Positions 45,163 through 55,432 of a stretch of 64,000 nucleotides of DNA are shown here, piece after piece. How positions within the stretch are numbered: the stretch's first letter is position 1; each line of letters begins with the position of its first letter. The DNA comes from Carboxylicivirga fragile. GTDB taxonomy: Bacteria; Bacteroidota; Bacteroidia; Bacteroidales; Marinilabiliaceae. The notes under the pieces were generated by a model. It did no database searches, was not told where the DNA came from, and saw nothing but the letters and a program-made list of their open reading frames with translations. The stretch lies in assembly GCA_025499625.1 (NCBI GenBank), contig JAFMVD010000001.1, positions 1 to 64,000 on the forward strand, in the 5' to 3' direction. A program made the translations under genes and the position numbers.

Positions 45163-47211
45163 TTACCAAATTGAGGCTCTGTTTTCAGGAGCAATATACA
45201 TCGGGCTTTTTTCTTCGATGTTAAAGGCTGCGTAGAACTCTTCCATATTAGGTAATGGTCCGTTAACGCGATTATCACCTAGAGAATGTACATCAACCTT
45301 GGTTAAGCGTGCAATTTCCTTATCTCTAACATTTTGAGCCCAAACGCGTGAATAGGCCAGGAAGAAACGTTGATAATCGCTAAAACCATCAATTTTAGTC
45401 GTGTTTTCTTTGCCATTTAAAGAATTCTGGTAGGCTTGATATGAAATACATAAGCCACCTAAATCCGCAATGTTTTCACCAAGCGATAATTCACCATCGG
45501 CAAACTGACCAGGTAATACTTCAAAGGCATTATACTGATTTACCAATATCTGAGTGCGTTCATTGAATTTCTTAACATCCTCTTCAGTCCACCAGTTATT
45601 TAGGTTACCATCTTTGGCATACAAGCGACCTTTGTCATCAAAACCATGTGTCATTTCATGACCAATTACCACCCCAATAGCGCCATAATTAACGGCATCA
45701 TCACCATCTAAATAAAAGAAAGGCGGTTGTAGTATAGCAGCTGGAAATACTATTTCGTTGGCAACCGGATTGTAATAAGCATTAACCGTTTGAGGTGTCA
45801 TGTGCCATTCTTCCTGATCAACAGCTTGACCTATTTTTGCCATGTTAAAGGCAAAGTCGAAACGATTACTGCTTAATATATTAGCTAAATACGACTCATT
45901 CGAAATCTCAAGACCTAAATAGTCGCGCCATTTGCTTGGGTAACCAATTTTCACTCGAATAGCTGCTAATTTCTCATGTGCTGCTTTTTTTGTTTCATCA
46001 CTCATCCACTCCAATTGGTCGATGCGCATGCCAAAACCAACACGAAGATTTTCAACCAAGTCGTCCATCCGTTTTTTAGCTGCAGGTGGGAAGTATTCAG
46101 CAACAAAAAGTTGACCAACAGCCTCTCCAAGGGCTCCGTTTGTATTGTCCAAAACAGTTTTCCAACGTGGTTCCTGCTCTTTTTTGCCCGACATGGCTTC
46201 ACCATAAAAGGCGAAGTTTGCATTCACAAAATCTTCACTCAAGGCAGATGCCGTTTTGCGCAAAACAACCGAGTTTAAGAAACTTTTCCAAGTCGATAAT
46301 TCTTCCTTGGCATACATATCGGCCACAGCCGCAATAAATTGAGGTTGACTCACATTTATTTCAGCAGGTGTATTTATCTCCAATCCACCAATGTAGTTCG
46401 ACCATTGGAATTCGGGTGCTATTTCACTTAAGCCAGCTAAACCCATCTTATTATAAGTCTTGTGCGGATCACGATTATCTAAACGAGAATTGGAGGCTTC
46501 GGCCAATTTTGTTTCAAAAGCAAAAACTTCCTCTGCCAATTCTGAAGCGGTTTGCGCATCGTTCCCAACCAAGGTAAATAAGGTAGTTAAGTACGTTTTA
46601 TATGCCTGTCTTAATTTCTCCGAAGCTTCATTGTCCTCTAAATAATAGTCACGATCAGGCATTCCCAATCCACTCTGGTAGATACCTGCAATGGTCATCT
46701 TACTGTTTTTTTGATCAGCAGTTGAATAAAAATGGAACAGAGGTGTCAACTGATTCTTTTGCAAGTAGGCTATAAGCTGAGTTAGTTCATCGCGGTTACT
46801 AATGCCGTTAATTTTATCCAGAAGCGGTTGAATGGGAGTAAAGCCTGCCTGGTTTATTTTTTCCAAATCCATACCAGCGGCATAGAAATCACCTATTTTC
46901 TGATTAATACTTCCTTTCTCACCTTTTTCGGCAGCCGCATTTTCAATAATGCTTCTAACCATTTTCTTATTGTCTTCGGCTAGTAAGTCAAAACTACCAA
47001 AGCGACTCTTGTCGTCGGGAAGTGGATGTTGTTTACGCCAACCGCCATTGGCATATTCGTAAAAATCAGAGCCAGGATCAACGCTAAGATCCATGTCGTT
47101 TTCAGTAAATTCTGGTTTAATCAATGTCTTAGTTTCTTTATTTGTTACCTGACAAGCGCCAAGCGTAAGGCAGGCAGCAATAACAGATAATCCAATGTGA
47201 TACAATTTCAT
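45163..47211 (-). CDS. M13 family metallopeptidase lipoprotein (neprilysin/PepO-like)
   Basis: A 682-residue zinc endopeptidase. The signal peptide ends in lipobox TLGAC, so it is membrane-anchored outside the cytoplasm. The zinc site is HEMTH (518-522) in VVIGHEMTHGFDD, and the third ligand is in ENIADLGG. The substrate-binding NAYY motif (VNAYYNPVANEIVFPA) and the C-terminal NxPxF-type region VNGPLPNMEEFYAAF are in place. It is full length for the family and acts on small peptides. Its 3' end faces the aspartyl protease gene. Confidence 0.95.
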   Translation of the reverse strand: MKLYHIGLSVIAACLTLGACQVTNKETKTLIKPEFTENDMDLSVDPGSDFYEYANGGWRKQHPLPDDKSRFGSFDLLAEDNKKMVRSIIENAAAEKGEKGSINQKIGDFYAAGMDLEKINQAGFTPIQPLLDKINGISNRDELTQLIAYLQKNQLTPLFHFYSTADQKNSKMTIAGIYQSGLGMPDRDYYLEDNEASEKLRQAYKTYLTTLFTLVGNDAQTASELAEEVFAFETKLAEASNSRLDNRDPHKTYNKMGLAGLSEIAPEFQWSNYIGGLEINTPAEINVSQPQFIAAVADMYAKEELSTWKSFLNSVVLRKTASALSEDFVNANFAFYGEAMSGKKEQEPRWKTVLDNTNGALGEAVGQLFVAEYFPPAAKKRMDDLVENLRVGFGMRIDQLEWMSDETKKAAHEKLAAIRVKIGYPSKWRDYLGLEISNESYLANILSSNRFDFAFNMAKIGQAVDQEEWHMTPQTVNAYYNPVANEIVFPAAILQPPFFYLDGDDAVNYGAIGVVIGHEMTHGFDDKGRLYAKDGNLNNWWTEEDVKKFNERTQILVNQYNAFEVLPGQFADGELSLGENIADLGGLCISYQAYQNSLNGKENTTKIDGFSDYQRFFLAYSRVWAQNVRDKEIARLTKVDVHSLGDNRVNGPLPNMEEFYAAFNIEEKSPMYIAPENRASIW

Positions 47212-47660
47212 GTGTTAAAAATTTATTTGATGGGTGAATGCCTCTTCTCAATCAACAGATTTAATATTAAGAAGAGTCGCAAATAAACCTAAAAAGATGG
47301 AATTGCACAAAAAAACATAATTCACTAAAAACTTGTCTTTTATTGTTGGCCTTTACTTTCATATTTCACCCTATCCTTGAGTTTTAATTCGAATTTATTG
47401 CAATACTATTTTCGGCATTTTTAAGGAGAATAAATAAGTGAAGTCATGCTATTTAAATCAGATTACTTGATCTGAATTATACTATTTCCAAAACCTTTAT
47501 TTGAAATGATTGTTAAAAATGCAGAGCAATATTAATTACAAATATGCTCAAATATATGGTAGACAAATGCTTGATTACTGAATGGTATTTAGATTTGGTA
47601 TAAATAAAGTCAAAAAGTATATTTGCGCTGTTTTTATTTAGAATAAATAAACTTAATAAT
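47212..47660. other. 449-bp intergenic region, divergent promoters
   Basis: It separates the minus-strand M13 gene from the plus-strand E2 gene. It holds the E2 promoter at 47594-47625 and a weak inverted repeat around AATCAGAT-ATCTGAATT near 47456-47480. I see no gene in it. Confidence 0.5.
47594..47625 (+). promoter_or_regulatory. Promoter of the 2-oxoacid dehydrogenase operon
   Basis: TTTG (47594-47597), exactly 20 bases, TATATTTG (47618-47625): a perfect match to the Bacteroidota consensus, 36 bases before the E2 start. It is the best promoter in the window. Confidence 0.85.
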
Positions 47661-48980
47661 ATGTCAACATTTGAGATTTTGATGCCTAAAATGGGCGAGA
47701 GTGTCGAAGAAGCAACCATTACAAAATGGTTCGTTTCAGAAGGGGACACTGTTCAGGAAGACGATGTACTATTGGAAATTGCAACCGATAAGGTTGATTC
47801 TGAAATACCATCGCCTGTAGCTGGAACCATTAAATCAATAAAATACGAAGTAGATGATGTGGTAGCAGTGGGTTTACCTGTTGCCGTTATTTTATTAGAC
47901 GGTGCTGAAGATACAGCAGATGAAGCTGTGGAAGCACCAAAAACTAATACTGAATCTTCAGGTAGTAGTCCTGTAATTGAAACACCCCTTGCTGTAATTA
48001 GCGAAGATGTTAATAAGGAATCTGATCGTTTCTATTCACCTTTGGTTCGCAGTATGGCTAAGGCCGAAGGACTTAGCTTTGATGAGTTGGAAGGTATAGC
48101 AGGTTCAGGGAAAGATGGTAGAGTCACTAAAAATGATATGCTTGCTTTCTTGTCGAACCGCGGTTCTGCTGCAACGCCAGCTAAGGCGGCTCCGGCTCCA
48201 AAGGTGGAAGTTGCTGCACCTGCCACACCCGCTCCTAAACCTGCACCAAAGGTACAAGTTTCTGTTTCAGCCAATGATGAAATTGTAGAAATGGATCGCA
48301 TGCGTAAGCTGATTGCTGAGCATATGGTGATGTCGAAACAAGTGTCGCCGCACGTTACCTCGGTTGTTGAAGCTGATGTAACTAATATTGTACTTTGGCG
48401 CACTAAGGTGAAGGATGCATTCCTCAAGAAATATGGCGAGAAAATAACCTATATGCCAATTTTTACCGAAGCAGTAGCCCGTGCATTACGTGATTTTCCA
48501 GGTGTTAACGCATCGGTTGATGGCGATAAAATTATTCTACGAAAGAATGTAAATATTGGTATGGCCGTGTCATTACCAAGTGGTAACCTGATCGTTCCTG
48601 TGATTAAAAATGCCGACCAGAAGAATTTGGTAGGTTTAACAGGTGATATTAATGGATTAGCAGTTTCTGCACGTGACAATAAGTTGTCACCGGATGATAT
48701 TCAGGGTGGTACATTTACCATTTCTAATTTTGGATCATTCCGAAATATTATCGGAACCCCAATTATTAATCAGCCTCAGGTGGCCATTTTAGCCATTGGT
48801 TCCATTGAGAAAAAACCGGCTGTTATTGAAACGCCAGCGGGCGATACCATTGGTATCCGACAAAAAATGTTCCTTTCATTATCGTACGATCACCGTATTG
48901 TAGATGGTGCTTTGGGTGGTGGTTTCCTACGTCGAATTGCCGATTATTTAGAAGCCTTTGATTTGGATCGAGAAATATAG
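47661..48980 (+). CDS. Branched-chain 2-oxoacid dehydrogenase E2 (dihydrolipoyl acyltransferase)
   Basis: The core acyltransferase of a 2-oxoacid dehydrogenase complex, probably branched-chain. The 439-residue protein has an N-terminal lipoyl domain with lipoylated K44 in IATDKVDSE, an Ala/Pro-rich linker, the E1/E3-binding domain (about 115-155), a second Ala/Pro linker, and the catalytic domain with H411 and D415 in SYDHRIVDG. It is the first gene of the operon, followed by the fused E1 after 25 bases. No dihydrolipoamide dehydrogenase (E3) gene is adjacent, so E3 must be supplied from elsewhere. Confidence 0.95.
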   Translation: MSTFEILMPKMGESVEEATITKWFVSEGDTVQEDDVLLEIATDKVDSEIPSPVAGTIKSIKYEVDDVVAVGLPVAVILLDGAEDTADEAVEAPKTNTESSGSSPVIETPLAVISEDVNKESDRFYSPLVRSMAKAEGLSFDELEGIAGSGKDGRVTKNDMLAFLSNRGSAATPAKAAPAPKVEVAAPATPAPKPAPKVQVSVSANDEIVEMDRMRKLIAEHMVMSKQVSPHVTSVVEADVTNIVLWRTKVKDAFLKKYGEKITYMPIFTEAVARALRDFPGVNASVDGDKIILRKNVNIGMAVSLPSGNLIVPVIKNADQKNLVGLTGDINGLAVSARDNKLSPDDIQGGTFTISNFGSFRNIIGTPIINQPQVAILAIGSIEKKPAVIETPAGDTIGIRQKMFLSLSYDHRIVDGALGGGFLRRIADYLEAFDLDREI

Positions 48981-49005
48981 AATATTAGAATATAAATAGT
49001 TTAAG

Positions 49006-51051
49006 ATGAGTAGTATTCCAAAAATACATTCCATCAATAAAACGGATAAAGAATCACTTTTGAAGTGGTACCGTTTGTTGTTTTTAGGCCGTACTTTAGA
49101 TGAGAAAGCTCCCAATTACCTGAAGCAGGCAATTGGATGGTCGTATCATGCGCCGGCTGCTGGTCACGATGGAATTCAGTTGGCCATTGGCCAGGTTTTT
49201 GATAAAGAAAAAGATCATTTATTCCCTTATTACCGTGATTTAATTACCACTTTATCAGCAGGTTTAACTTCCGAAGAGATTATCTATAATGGAATTTCGA
49301 AGGATGCTGATGTTGCCGGAGGTGGACGACATATGTCGAATCATTTTGCCAAACCGGAGTGGAACATTCATAATGTTTCATCGTGTACAGGTAATCATAC
49401 CTTACATGCCGTAGGTGTGGCACGTGCCATCAAAACCTACGAGGCAAAGGGTGTAGCCTTTAGTTCGCAAGGTGAATCATCAGTATCAGAAGGTTATGTT
49501 TATGAAGCTGTAAATGGAGCTTCTAAGGAACAACTTCCGGTGGTATTTGTCTTTCAGGATAATGGTTACGGTATATCGGTACCCAAGAAAGATCAGACAG
49601 CTAATCGTAAGGTAGCACGTAACTTCGAGGGCTTGAAGAACTTACGTATTATGTATTGTAATGGTAAGGATGTTTTTGATTCTTTAAACACCATGCTTGA
49701 AGCCAAAAAGTGGGCTGAGGAAAATCAGAAGCCAGTGATTGTTCATGCCAACTGTGTGCGTATTCATTCACACAGTAATTCCGATCGTCATGATTTGTAT
49801 CGCGATGATAATGAGTTGGCTTACGTAAAGGAGTATGATCCTTTGGCAAAGTTCCGTCGCCTGTTAATCCGTTATGACCGAGCTACCGAAGAGGAAGTTT
49901 TGGCCATTGAAGCAGATGTGGCGGCAGAAGTGAAAGTTTCACACCGTAAAGGTTTAACGGCTCCACATCCTTCACCGGAATCGATTCATGATTTTGTAAT
50001 TCCGGAACCTCTTGTATCGGAGAAATATCCGGAAGGCGTTCATAACTTTGATGGTGAGCCACAAAAACTGATTCAAGGTTTAAATGAGACTTTAAAAGCA
50101 GAGTTTCGTCATAACCCTGATACTTATATTTGGGGACAAGATATTGCCAACAAAGACAAAGGCGGTATCTTCAATGTTTCCAAGGGTTTGCAACAGGAGT
50201 TTGGTAAGAAACGTGTATTCAATGCACCAATCGCCGAAGACTTTATTATGGGGACCGCCAATGGTATGGTACGTTATAATAAGGACATTCGTGTGGTTGT
50301 TGAAGGGGCTGAATTTGCCGATTATTTCTGGCCAGCCATGGAGCAGTTTGTTGAAACAACTCATGAATATTGGCGTACCAAGGGGCAGTTTTCACCAAAT
50401 ATTACAGTTCGATTAGCTTCGGGAGGTTACATTGGTGGTGGACTATACCATTCACAAAATATTGAGGGTGCCTTAACAACCTTCCCTGGTGTACGAGTGG
50501 TTTACCCATCGTATGCCGATGATGCGGCTGGTTTATTACGAACATCAATTCGCTCAGAAGGCATGACTGTTTTTATGGAGCCAAAGGCCTTGTACAATGC
50601 ACCAAAGGCTGCCACTCCAATTCCTGATGATTTTGAAGTGCCCTTTGGTAAAGCCCGTGTGCGTCGCGAAGGAACTGACTTGAGTATCTTCACCTATGGT
50701 AACACAACGCATATGTGTGTTGAAGTAGCTGATCTTTTGGCCAAGGAAGATGGTGTTAACATCGAAGTAGTTGACTTACGTTCGCTCTTGCCATTGGATA
50801 ATGAATCCATCATTAATTCGGTTAAGAAAACATCGCGCGCATTGGTTGTGCATGAGGATAAAGTTTTTGGTGGGTTTGGTGGCGAAGTTGTTGCTTTGAT
50901 TAATTCAGAGGCTTTCGAACACTTGGATGCACCCGTTAAGCGAGTGGGTTCAACCTTCACTCCTGTAGGCTTTAACCGTACTTTGGAAGCAGCTGTATTG
51001 CCCGATACTAAACGAATAATGGATGCAGCTAAAGACTTATTAGCGTATTAA
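49006..51051 (+). CDS. 2-oxoisovalerate dehydrogenase E1, fused alpha and beta subunits
   Basis: A thiamine diphosphate enzyme of 681 residues that decarboxylates branched-chain 2-oxoacids and passes the acyl group to E2. The alpha part (about 1-330) has GHDGIQLAIG, SSQGESSVSEG and FQDNGYGIS of the TPP site; the beta part (about 350-681) has NAPIAEDFIMGTANGMV and VVDLRSLLPLD. The fused single-chain form is usual in Bacteroidota; products are branched acyl-CoA primers for iso-fatty acids. It is between E2 and a flavodoxin gene, with short spacings, so one transcript is likely. Confidence 0.95.
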   Translation: MSSIPKIHSINKTDKESLLKWYRLLFLGRTLDEKAPNYLKQAIGWSYHAPAAGHDGIQLAIGQVFDKEKDHLFPYYRDLITTLSAGLTSEEIIYNGISKDADVAGGGRHMSNHFAKPEWNIHNVSSCTGNHTLHAVGVARAIKTYEAKGVAFSSQGESSVSEGYVYEAVNGASKEQLPVVFVFQDNGYGISVPKKDQTANRKVARNFEGLKNLRIMYCNGKDVFDSLNTMLEAKKWAEENQKPVIVHANCVRIHSHSNSDRHDLYRDDNELAYVKEYDPLAKFRRLLIRYDRATEEEVLAIEADVAAEVKVSHRKGLTAPHPSPESIHDFVIPEPLVSEKYPEGVHNFDGEPQKLIQGLNETLKAEFRHNPDTYIWGQDIANKDKGGIFNVSKGLQQEFGKKRVFNAPIAEDFIMGTANGMVRYNKDIRVVVEGAEFADYFWPAMEQFVETTHEYWRTKGQFSPNITVRLASGGYIGGGLYHSQNIEGALTTFPGVRVVYPSYADDAAGLLRTSIRSEGMTVFMEPKALYNAPKAATPIPDDFEVPFGKARVRREGTDLSIFTYGNTTHMCVEVADLLAKEDGVNIEVVDLRSLLPLDNESIINSVKKTSRALVVHEDKVFGGFGGEVVALINSEAFEHLDAPVKRVGSTFTPVGFNRTLEAAVLPDTKRIMDAAKDLLAY

Positions 51052-51069
51052 TTTCTAAGCAACTTAATT

Positions 51070-51576
51070 ATGAAAGATACAGGTATATTTTATAGTTTTC
51101 GTTCGGTAAAGACCGGACAGCAAGTGAAAAAGATCACCAAGTTGTTAGGAGCTGATAATGTTGAGGCGGTGGATGTCGATATTGCAACAGGAGATGATTT
51201 TATGAAATTCACGAATTATATTTTGGCAGTGCCAACATGGTTTGATGGAGAGTTACCAAATTACTGGGATGAGTTTTTACCATCGCTTGAAGAAGCCGAC
51301 TTGAAAGGCAAATCATTTGCCATCTTTGGAGGAGGCGATCAAAAAGGCTATGCTGAAAATTTTGTAGATGGTGTTGGCCTAATGGCTGAGTTTGTTGAAG
51401 AACATGGTGGTAGCGTTGTTGGTTTCACTTCAACCGAAGGTTATACTTTTGAAGGTAGTCGTGCACAACGAGGTGATCAATTTGTTGGTTTAGCCCTGGA
51501 TATTGAAAATCAAGCAGCTTTAAGTAATGAACGCATCGAAGCTTGGGTGACTCAACTAAAAAAAGAGTTTAGGTAA
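51070..51576 (+). CDS. Flavodoxin-like protein with an atypical phosphate loop
   Basis: A 168-residue long-chain flavodoxin relative. The FMN-binding 50s and 90s loops are present (PTWFDGELPNYWDEF and GGGDQKGYAENFVDGVG). The N-terminal phosphate loop, normally GTxTGNT, reads IFYSFRSVKTGQQV, with the TGNT part lost. FMN may therefore bind in a changed way or weakly. It starts 18 bases after the E1 gene, so it belongs to the 2-oxoacid dehydrogenase operon. It may be an electron carrier for that complex, but this is inference. Confidence 0.87.
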   Translation: MKDTGIFYSFRSVKTGQQVKKITKLLGADNVEAVDVDIATGDDFMKFTNYILAVPTWFDGELPNYWDEFLPSLEEADLKGKSFAIFGGGDQKGYAENFVDGVGLMAEFVEEHGGSVVGFTSTEGYTFEGSRAQRGDQFVGLALDIENQAALSNERIEAWVTQLKKEFR

Positions 51577-51606
51577 ATAGATATAATAGTTTTAGTTTGA
51601 AAACAG

Positions 51607-51629
51607 AGGGGTATCATTGTGATACCCCT
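51607..51629. terminator. Terminator between the flavodoxin gene and mntP
   Basis: AGGGGTATCA and TGATACCCCT form a perfect 10-bp stem with a three-base loop, followed by TTTG. It can serve both convergent genes. Confidence 0.88.
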
Positions 51630-51636
51630 TTGTTGT

Positions 51637-52200
51637 TTATAGCATATGGTCAATCAATACCTTAATACCAATTCCAATCAGTAATATGCCACCCAATATT
51701 TCAACCTTATTGCGAAAGCGGCTGCCAATACGCCAACCAATACCAATGCCAGCTAAAGAAAATAAAAAAGTGACTATACCAATAATAATAGCAGGTAGAA
51801 TAATATCAACATTTAAAAGAGAAAAAGAAATACCGACAGCCAAGGCATCAATGCTAGTGGCTATAGCCAGTGTGGTAATGGTTTTTATACAATCAGTATT
51901 TATATAAGCTTTTTCTGATTCATTGTGAGCAAACATTGCCTCATATATCATTTTCCCACCAATAAAACTTAATAGGCCAAAAGCAAGCCAATGATCGTAG
52001 GCACTGATTATATCAGCAAAAGAATGTCCCAACCACCAACCTATAACAGGCATGATTCCTTGAAAGCAAGCAAAAAAACAACAAATTCTTGCAACAGAAG
52101 TAAGCCGGAATTTTTTAAGTGATAAACCAAGGGTAATGGAGACGGCAAATGAATCCATGGCCAAGGCAATAGCTATTACTATAATCGTGACTATTTCCAT
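51637..52200 (-). CDS. mntP: Manganese efflux pump MntP
   Basis: A 187-residue six-helix inner-membrane protein of the MntP (DUF204) family that exports Mn2+. It has the two internally repeated motifs AMDSFAVSITLG (about 15-26) and ATSIDALAVGISFS (about 113-126), each with the conserved aspartate. Length is normal. I looked for a yybP-ykoY manganese riboswitch or MntR box in the 50 bases upstream and saw neither. Single gene, convergent with the flavodoxin gene. Confidence 0.93.
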   Translation of the reverse strand: MEIVTIIVIAIALAMDSFAVSITLGLSLKKFRLTSVARICCFFACFQGIMPVIGWWLGHSFADIISAYDHWLAFGLLSFIGGKMIYEAMFAHNESEKAYINTDCIKTITTLAIATSIDALAVGISFSLLNVDIILPAIIIGIVTFLFSLAGIGIGWRIGSRFRNKVEILGGILLIGIGIKVLIDHML

Positions 52201-53158
52201 AAATCTATATATTCGGCAAAAATAGAATTTTTGTGCATATCATCAAGTTAAGTCTGTAGATTTTCTTTTAACACATTTTTAGAATATATGGCACAGAGAT
52301 TGACTAATAGTTAACAATAATTAAAGCAATCAGAATCCAATATACAAATGAAGCTTTACTGTTGTAGATTATAGCTAAATTTTGTTTTGAAGAGCAAATA
52401 GGAAGCTTATACTAATAAGGTGAGAATCTAATTTTGGAGGATTGAATTATTGATTTATGATTTTTGAAATTAAATAGGAGAGAGGCGTTCGTATAAAAAA
52501 GAGAATTTGTTACAAACGTGAACTATCTTTCAAGGTCAAACCACCACGATTAGACATTCTTTATTACACGACTCATTACAAATGTAATTTACAAATCTAC
52601 ACTATTTGATCCACTGATAGCAATTATAAATAAGTGTTAAATTTTGATATAAGAATCATAAATTCAGTCATTTATACAATTTACTTGTATTAAATAGTTA
52701 AAATAGATTAACACATCTGTAATAAATATAGCAGATCGCCCCATTAAACACTGTGGTTGTACTAATAAAAGCTTTAAAAACCAGCTATTTATAGTATTTA
52801 TATAAAGTATATATTAACATAGGTGTTGCTTCCTTGTTTTATAGACACTTACAGAAGCCTTTGTATATAATTTAGTCTGATACTTTCTATCGTACAGCCG
52901 TATTTAATATAGATGTAAAAATTTGTTAATAGTCATTGTTTGAATTAATTAACAAAGTAGACCTATAGTAATTATTAACAAATATTGATTTTGAATACGT
53001 AGATATTAAATTAGGTACAGTGTTAAGTTACAATATTAACCACACCAAGTTACAAATGGTTATTAATGTAATCAGGATTTGTTTGGTATAATTGTAATTT
53101 ATGTGTTACATTTGTATGAATATTGTTTTCAACCCTTTGTTTACAATTAGCAACCATC
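52201..53158. other. AT-rich 958-bp gap upstream of the XRE regulator, with operator-like palindromes
   Basis: No gene is supported here. The region is AT-rich with several TTACA/TGTAA half sites. Complete TACA-NN-TGTA palindromes lie at 52575-52588 (ATTACAAATGTAAT) and 53106-53117 (TTACATTTGTAT), and half sites at about 52510, 52589 and 53050. The second palindrome is 41 bases before the XRE ATG. Confidence 0.6.
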
Positions 53159-53581
53159 ATGAAAGAGCGTTTAGAAGCCATTATTAAACATGAGAAAATA
53201 ACACCATCGCGATTAGCCGATCTGATTGGTGTGCAACGATCAGGTGTTTCACACATTATGTCGGGGCGTAATAAACCTGGTTTGGACTTTTTAAATAAAC
53301 TTTTAAATCAGTTTCCACACATCAGTGGCGATTGGTTAATTACCGGACAAGGTGAAATGTTAAAAAACAAAGCAACTAAGCCAGTTGTCGAACAATTAAG
53401 CATTGAGTCACCATCACTTCCTAAAAAGTCGTTTAAAACACCCTTAAATACTGCTAAAGAAGAAAGTCAGGTAACATACGAAACGAAACCGGTTGTTGAT
53501 ACTACCAAAAGTGAAAAGGTGGTTGAACGAATGGTTGTATTTTATACCGATAAGACCTTTGCCGAGTATAAACCTGAATAA
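53159..53581 (+). CDS. XRE-family helix-turn-helix regulator
   Basis: A 140-residue DNA-binding protein. The ATG at 53159 is preferred over 53123 because it gives the usual XRE N-terminus KERLEAIIKHEKITPSRLA. The HTH_3 domain spans about 1-60, with LADLIGVQRSGVSHIMSGRNKP as turn and recognition helix. The sequence GDWLITGQGEM is typical of Bacteroidota CI-like regulators. The C-terminal half is low-complexity and ends in a short conserved-looking tail (FYTDKTFAEYKPE). Palindromes TACA-NN-TGTA sit before it and before pyrK, so it may repress itself and pyrKD (inference). It is not part of a prophage here. Confidence 0.85.
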   Translation: MKERLEAIIKHEKITPSRLADLIGVQRSGVSHIMSGRNKPGLDFLNKLLNQFPHISGDWLITGQGEMLKNKATKPVVEQLSIESPSLPKKSFKTPLNTAKEESQVTYETKPVVDTTKSEKVVERMVVFYTDKTFAEYKPE

Positions 53582-53630
53582 TCGTCTCCTGCATTCGCAA
53601 TATTTCTGAATTTAATTCGTCAATTTTTTC

Positions 53631-53680
53631 TATCTTTGCAGCGATTTTAAACTGTTTACAAAAGTAAATTACATTTGTAG
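53631..53680 (+). promoter_or_regulatory. pyrK promoter with overlapping palindromes
   Basis: TATCTTTG (53631-53638) is an exact -7 box. Just downstream, in the expected start region, are TTTACAAAAGTAAA (53655-53668) and ATTACATTTGTA (53668-53679), two adjoining dyads of the same type as near the XRE gene. A repressor bound there would block the promoter. Confidence 0.6.
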
Positions 53681-53723
53681 GTACAGGTTTATTAATGCAA
53701 CGATTTAAATAGTAGTAACGCGT

Positions 53724-54494
53724 ATGAAAAAATACGTTGACGATTTTAAAGTCATCAAAAATGAGCGCTTAAACCACGAATATGTGGTCTTAACTCTCCA
53801 GCATCCGGGGAAATTACCTCCCATGTTACCAGGTCAATTTGTAGAAGTAAGGGTTGATAATGGCCCTAATACCTTCCTTAGAAGGCCAATTTCCATCCAC
53901 GACATCGATGAAGAAAACAATACCATGCTTTTGCTGGTACAGGAAATTGGTGAGGGTACTCAGTTAATGTGTGCTCTAAAGGAAGGTGATACTTGTAATA
54001 TGGTTTACCCCTTGGGCAATAGTTTTGCCATGCCTGATAAACCACGTGTTCTGCTTGTTGGTGGTGGATGCGGCATTGCGCCTTTGTTGTTCATGGGACG
54101 ACGTTTAAAAGCCAATGGTATTGAGCCACAGTTTTTACTAGGTGCCAGAACAGCTGAAGGTTTGATTGCCTTAGATGCCTTTAAACAATTGGGAACCGTG
54201 CATACAACAACCGAAGATGGATCAGTAGGAACCAAAGGTTTTGTTATTCATCATCCGGTAATGCGTACACAAACGCCTGATATTGATCAGATATACACCT
54301 GCGGACCTGAAGCGATGATGAAGGTGGTGGCGAAGTATGCGGGCAATCACAATATTAAGTGTCAGGTTTCGCTCGAAAACCATATGGCATGCGGCTTTGG
54401 GGCATGTTTATGCTGTGTTGCCGAAACTTTAGATGGTAATAAATGTACGTGTACAGATGGTCCAGTATTTGATTCAACTTATTTAAAATGGTAG
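53724..54494 (+). CDS. pyrK: Dihydroorotate dehydrogenase electron transfer subunit PyrK
   Basis: The FAD and [2Fe-2S] subunit of class 1B dihydroorotate dehydrogenase, which passes electrons from PyrD to NAD+ in pyrimidine synthesis. The 256-residue protein has the ferredoxin reductase FAD domain ([10 protein letters not shown], about 51-60), the NAD domain ([16 protein letters not shown]), and the C-terminal iron-sulfur motif C-GFGA-C-LC-C with the last cysteine in NKCTCTDG. It overlaps pyrD by 7 bases, so the two are translationally coupled. Confidence 0.96.
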   Translation: MKKYVDDFKVIKNERLNHEYVVLTLQHPGKLPPMLPGQFVEVRVDNGPNTFLRRPISIHDIDEENNTMLLLVQEIGEGTQLMCALKEGDTCNMVYPLGNSFAMPDKPRVLLVGGGCGIAPLLFMGRRLKANGIEPQFLLGARTAEGLIALDAFKQLGTVHTTTEDGSVGTKGFVIHHPVMRTQTPDIDQIYTCGPEAMMKVVAKYAGNHNIKCQVSLENHMACGFGACLCCVAETLDGNKCTCTDGPVFDSTYLKW

Positions 54495-55399
54495 ATTTAT
54501 CGATAGATTTAAACGGATTAGACCTTAAAAATCCGGTGATGACGGCCTCTGGTACCTTTGGTTACGGAGAGGAATTTATGGATTTCTTTGATGTATCTCG
54601 CTTGGGTGGTATAATGGTCAAGGGAACAACGCTTAAACACCGAGAGGGTAATCCCTATCCCCGCATGGCAGAAACACCTCAGGGCATGTTAAATGCGGTT
54701 GGTTTGCAGAATAAAGGGGTGCATTACTTTGCCGATACCATCTATCCACGCATTAAGCATTACGATACACATCTTTTTGTGAATGTATCGGGTTCAACCA
54801 TTGAAGAGTATGTTGAAACGGCTGAAGTGGTTAATGCCTTGGATCATATTCCTGGTATTGAACTAAACATCTCTTGTCCCAATGTGAAGGAAGGCGGAAT
54901 GGCGTTTGGTACGAGTTGCCCATCAGCTGTTGCGGTTGTTGAAGCGGTACGTAAGGTGTATAAGAAGCACTTGATGGTAAAGCTGTCTCCTAATGTAACC
55001 AATATTGCTGAGATTGCTAAGGCTGTAGAGGATGCTGGAGCTGATTCGGTTTCCTTAATTAATACCTTACTTGGTATGGCCATCGATGTTAAGACTCGTA
55101 AGCCAATTTTATCGACCATTACAGGTGGTTTATCGGGGCCGGCCGTAAAACCTATTGCAGTACGCATGGTTTGGCAGGTTGCCCAGGTTGTTAATATTCC
55201 AATTGTAGGTATGGGCGGCATAATGAATGCCAATGATGCCATAGAGTTCATGTTGGCTGGTGCATCGGCCATACAAGTGGGGACTGCTAATTTTATTGAT
55301 CCTGCCGTAACGCTTAAGATAATAGATGGAATAGAGGCCTATTGTAAAGAACATGGATTTGCCAAAGCAAGTGATTTAGTAGGTGCAATGCAAGCGTAG
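54488..55399 (+). CDS. pyrD: Dihydroorotate dehydrogenase catalytic subunit PyrD (class 1B)
   Basis: Oxidises dihydroorotate to orotate with FMN in pyrimidine biosynthesis. The 303-residue length, absence of an N-terminal membrane extension and coupling to pyrK mark it as class 1[20 protein letters not shown] holds the substrate-binding asparagines and the catalytic cysteine, and [26 protein letters not shown] is the FMN phosphate site. It is the last gene before an intrinsic terminator. Confidence 0.97.
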   Translation: MVDLSIDLNGLDLKNPVMTASGTFGYGEEFMDFFDVSRLGGIMVKGTTLKHREGNPYPRMAETPQGMLNAVGLQNKGVHYFADTIYPRIKHYDTHLFVNVSGSTIEEYVETAEVVNALDHIPGIELNISCPNVKEGGMAFGTSCPSAVAVVEAVRKVYKKHLMVKLSPNVTNIAEIAKAVEDAGADSVSLINTLLGMAIDVKTRKPILSTITGGLSGPAVKPIAVRMVWQVAQVVNIPIVGMGGIMNANDAIEFMLAGASAIQVGTANFIDPAVTLKIIDGIEAYCKEHGFAKASDLVGAMQA

Positions 55400-55432
55400 T
55401 AGCTGTATATAAACCTATTTCAATAGATTACT

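Noticed and set aside
51637..52260. Manganese riboswitch before mntP
   Set aside because: The upstream 60 bases are AT-rich without the conserved paired elements of a yybP-ykoY type.
53159..53581. Prophage repressor marking an integrated phage
   Set aside because: The XRE protein looks CI-like, but no integrase, structural or lysis gene lies near it; the neighbours are mntP and pyrK-pyrD.
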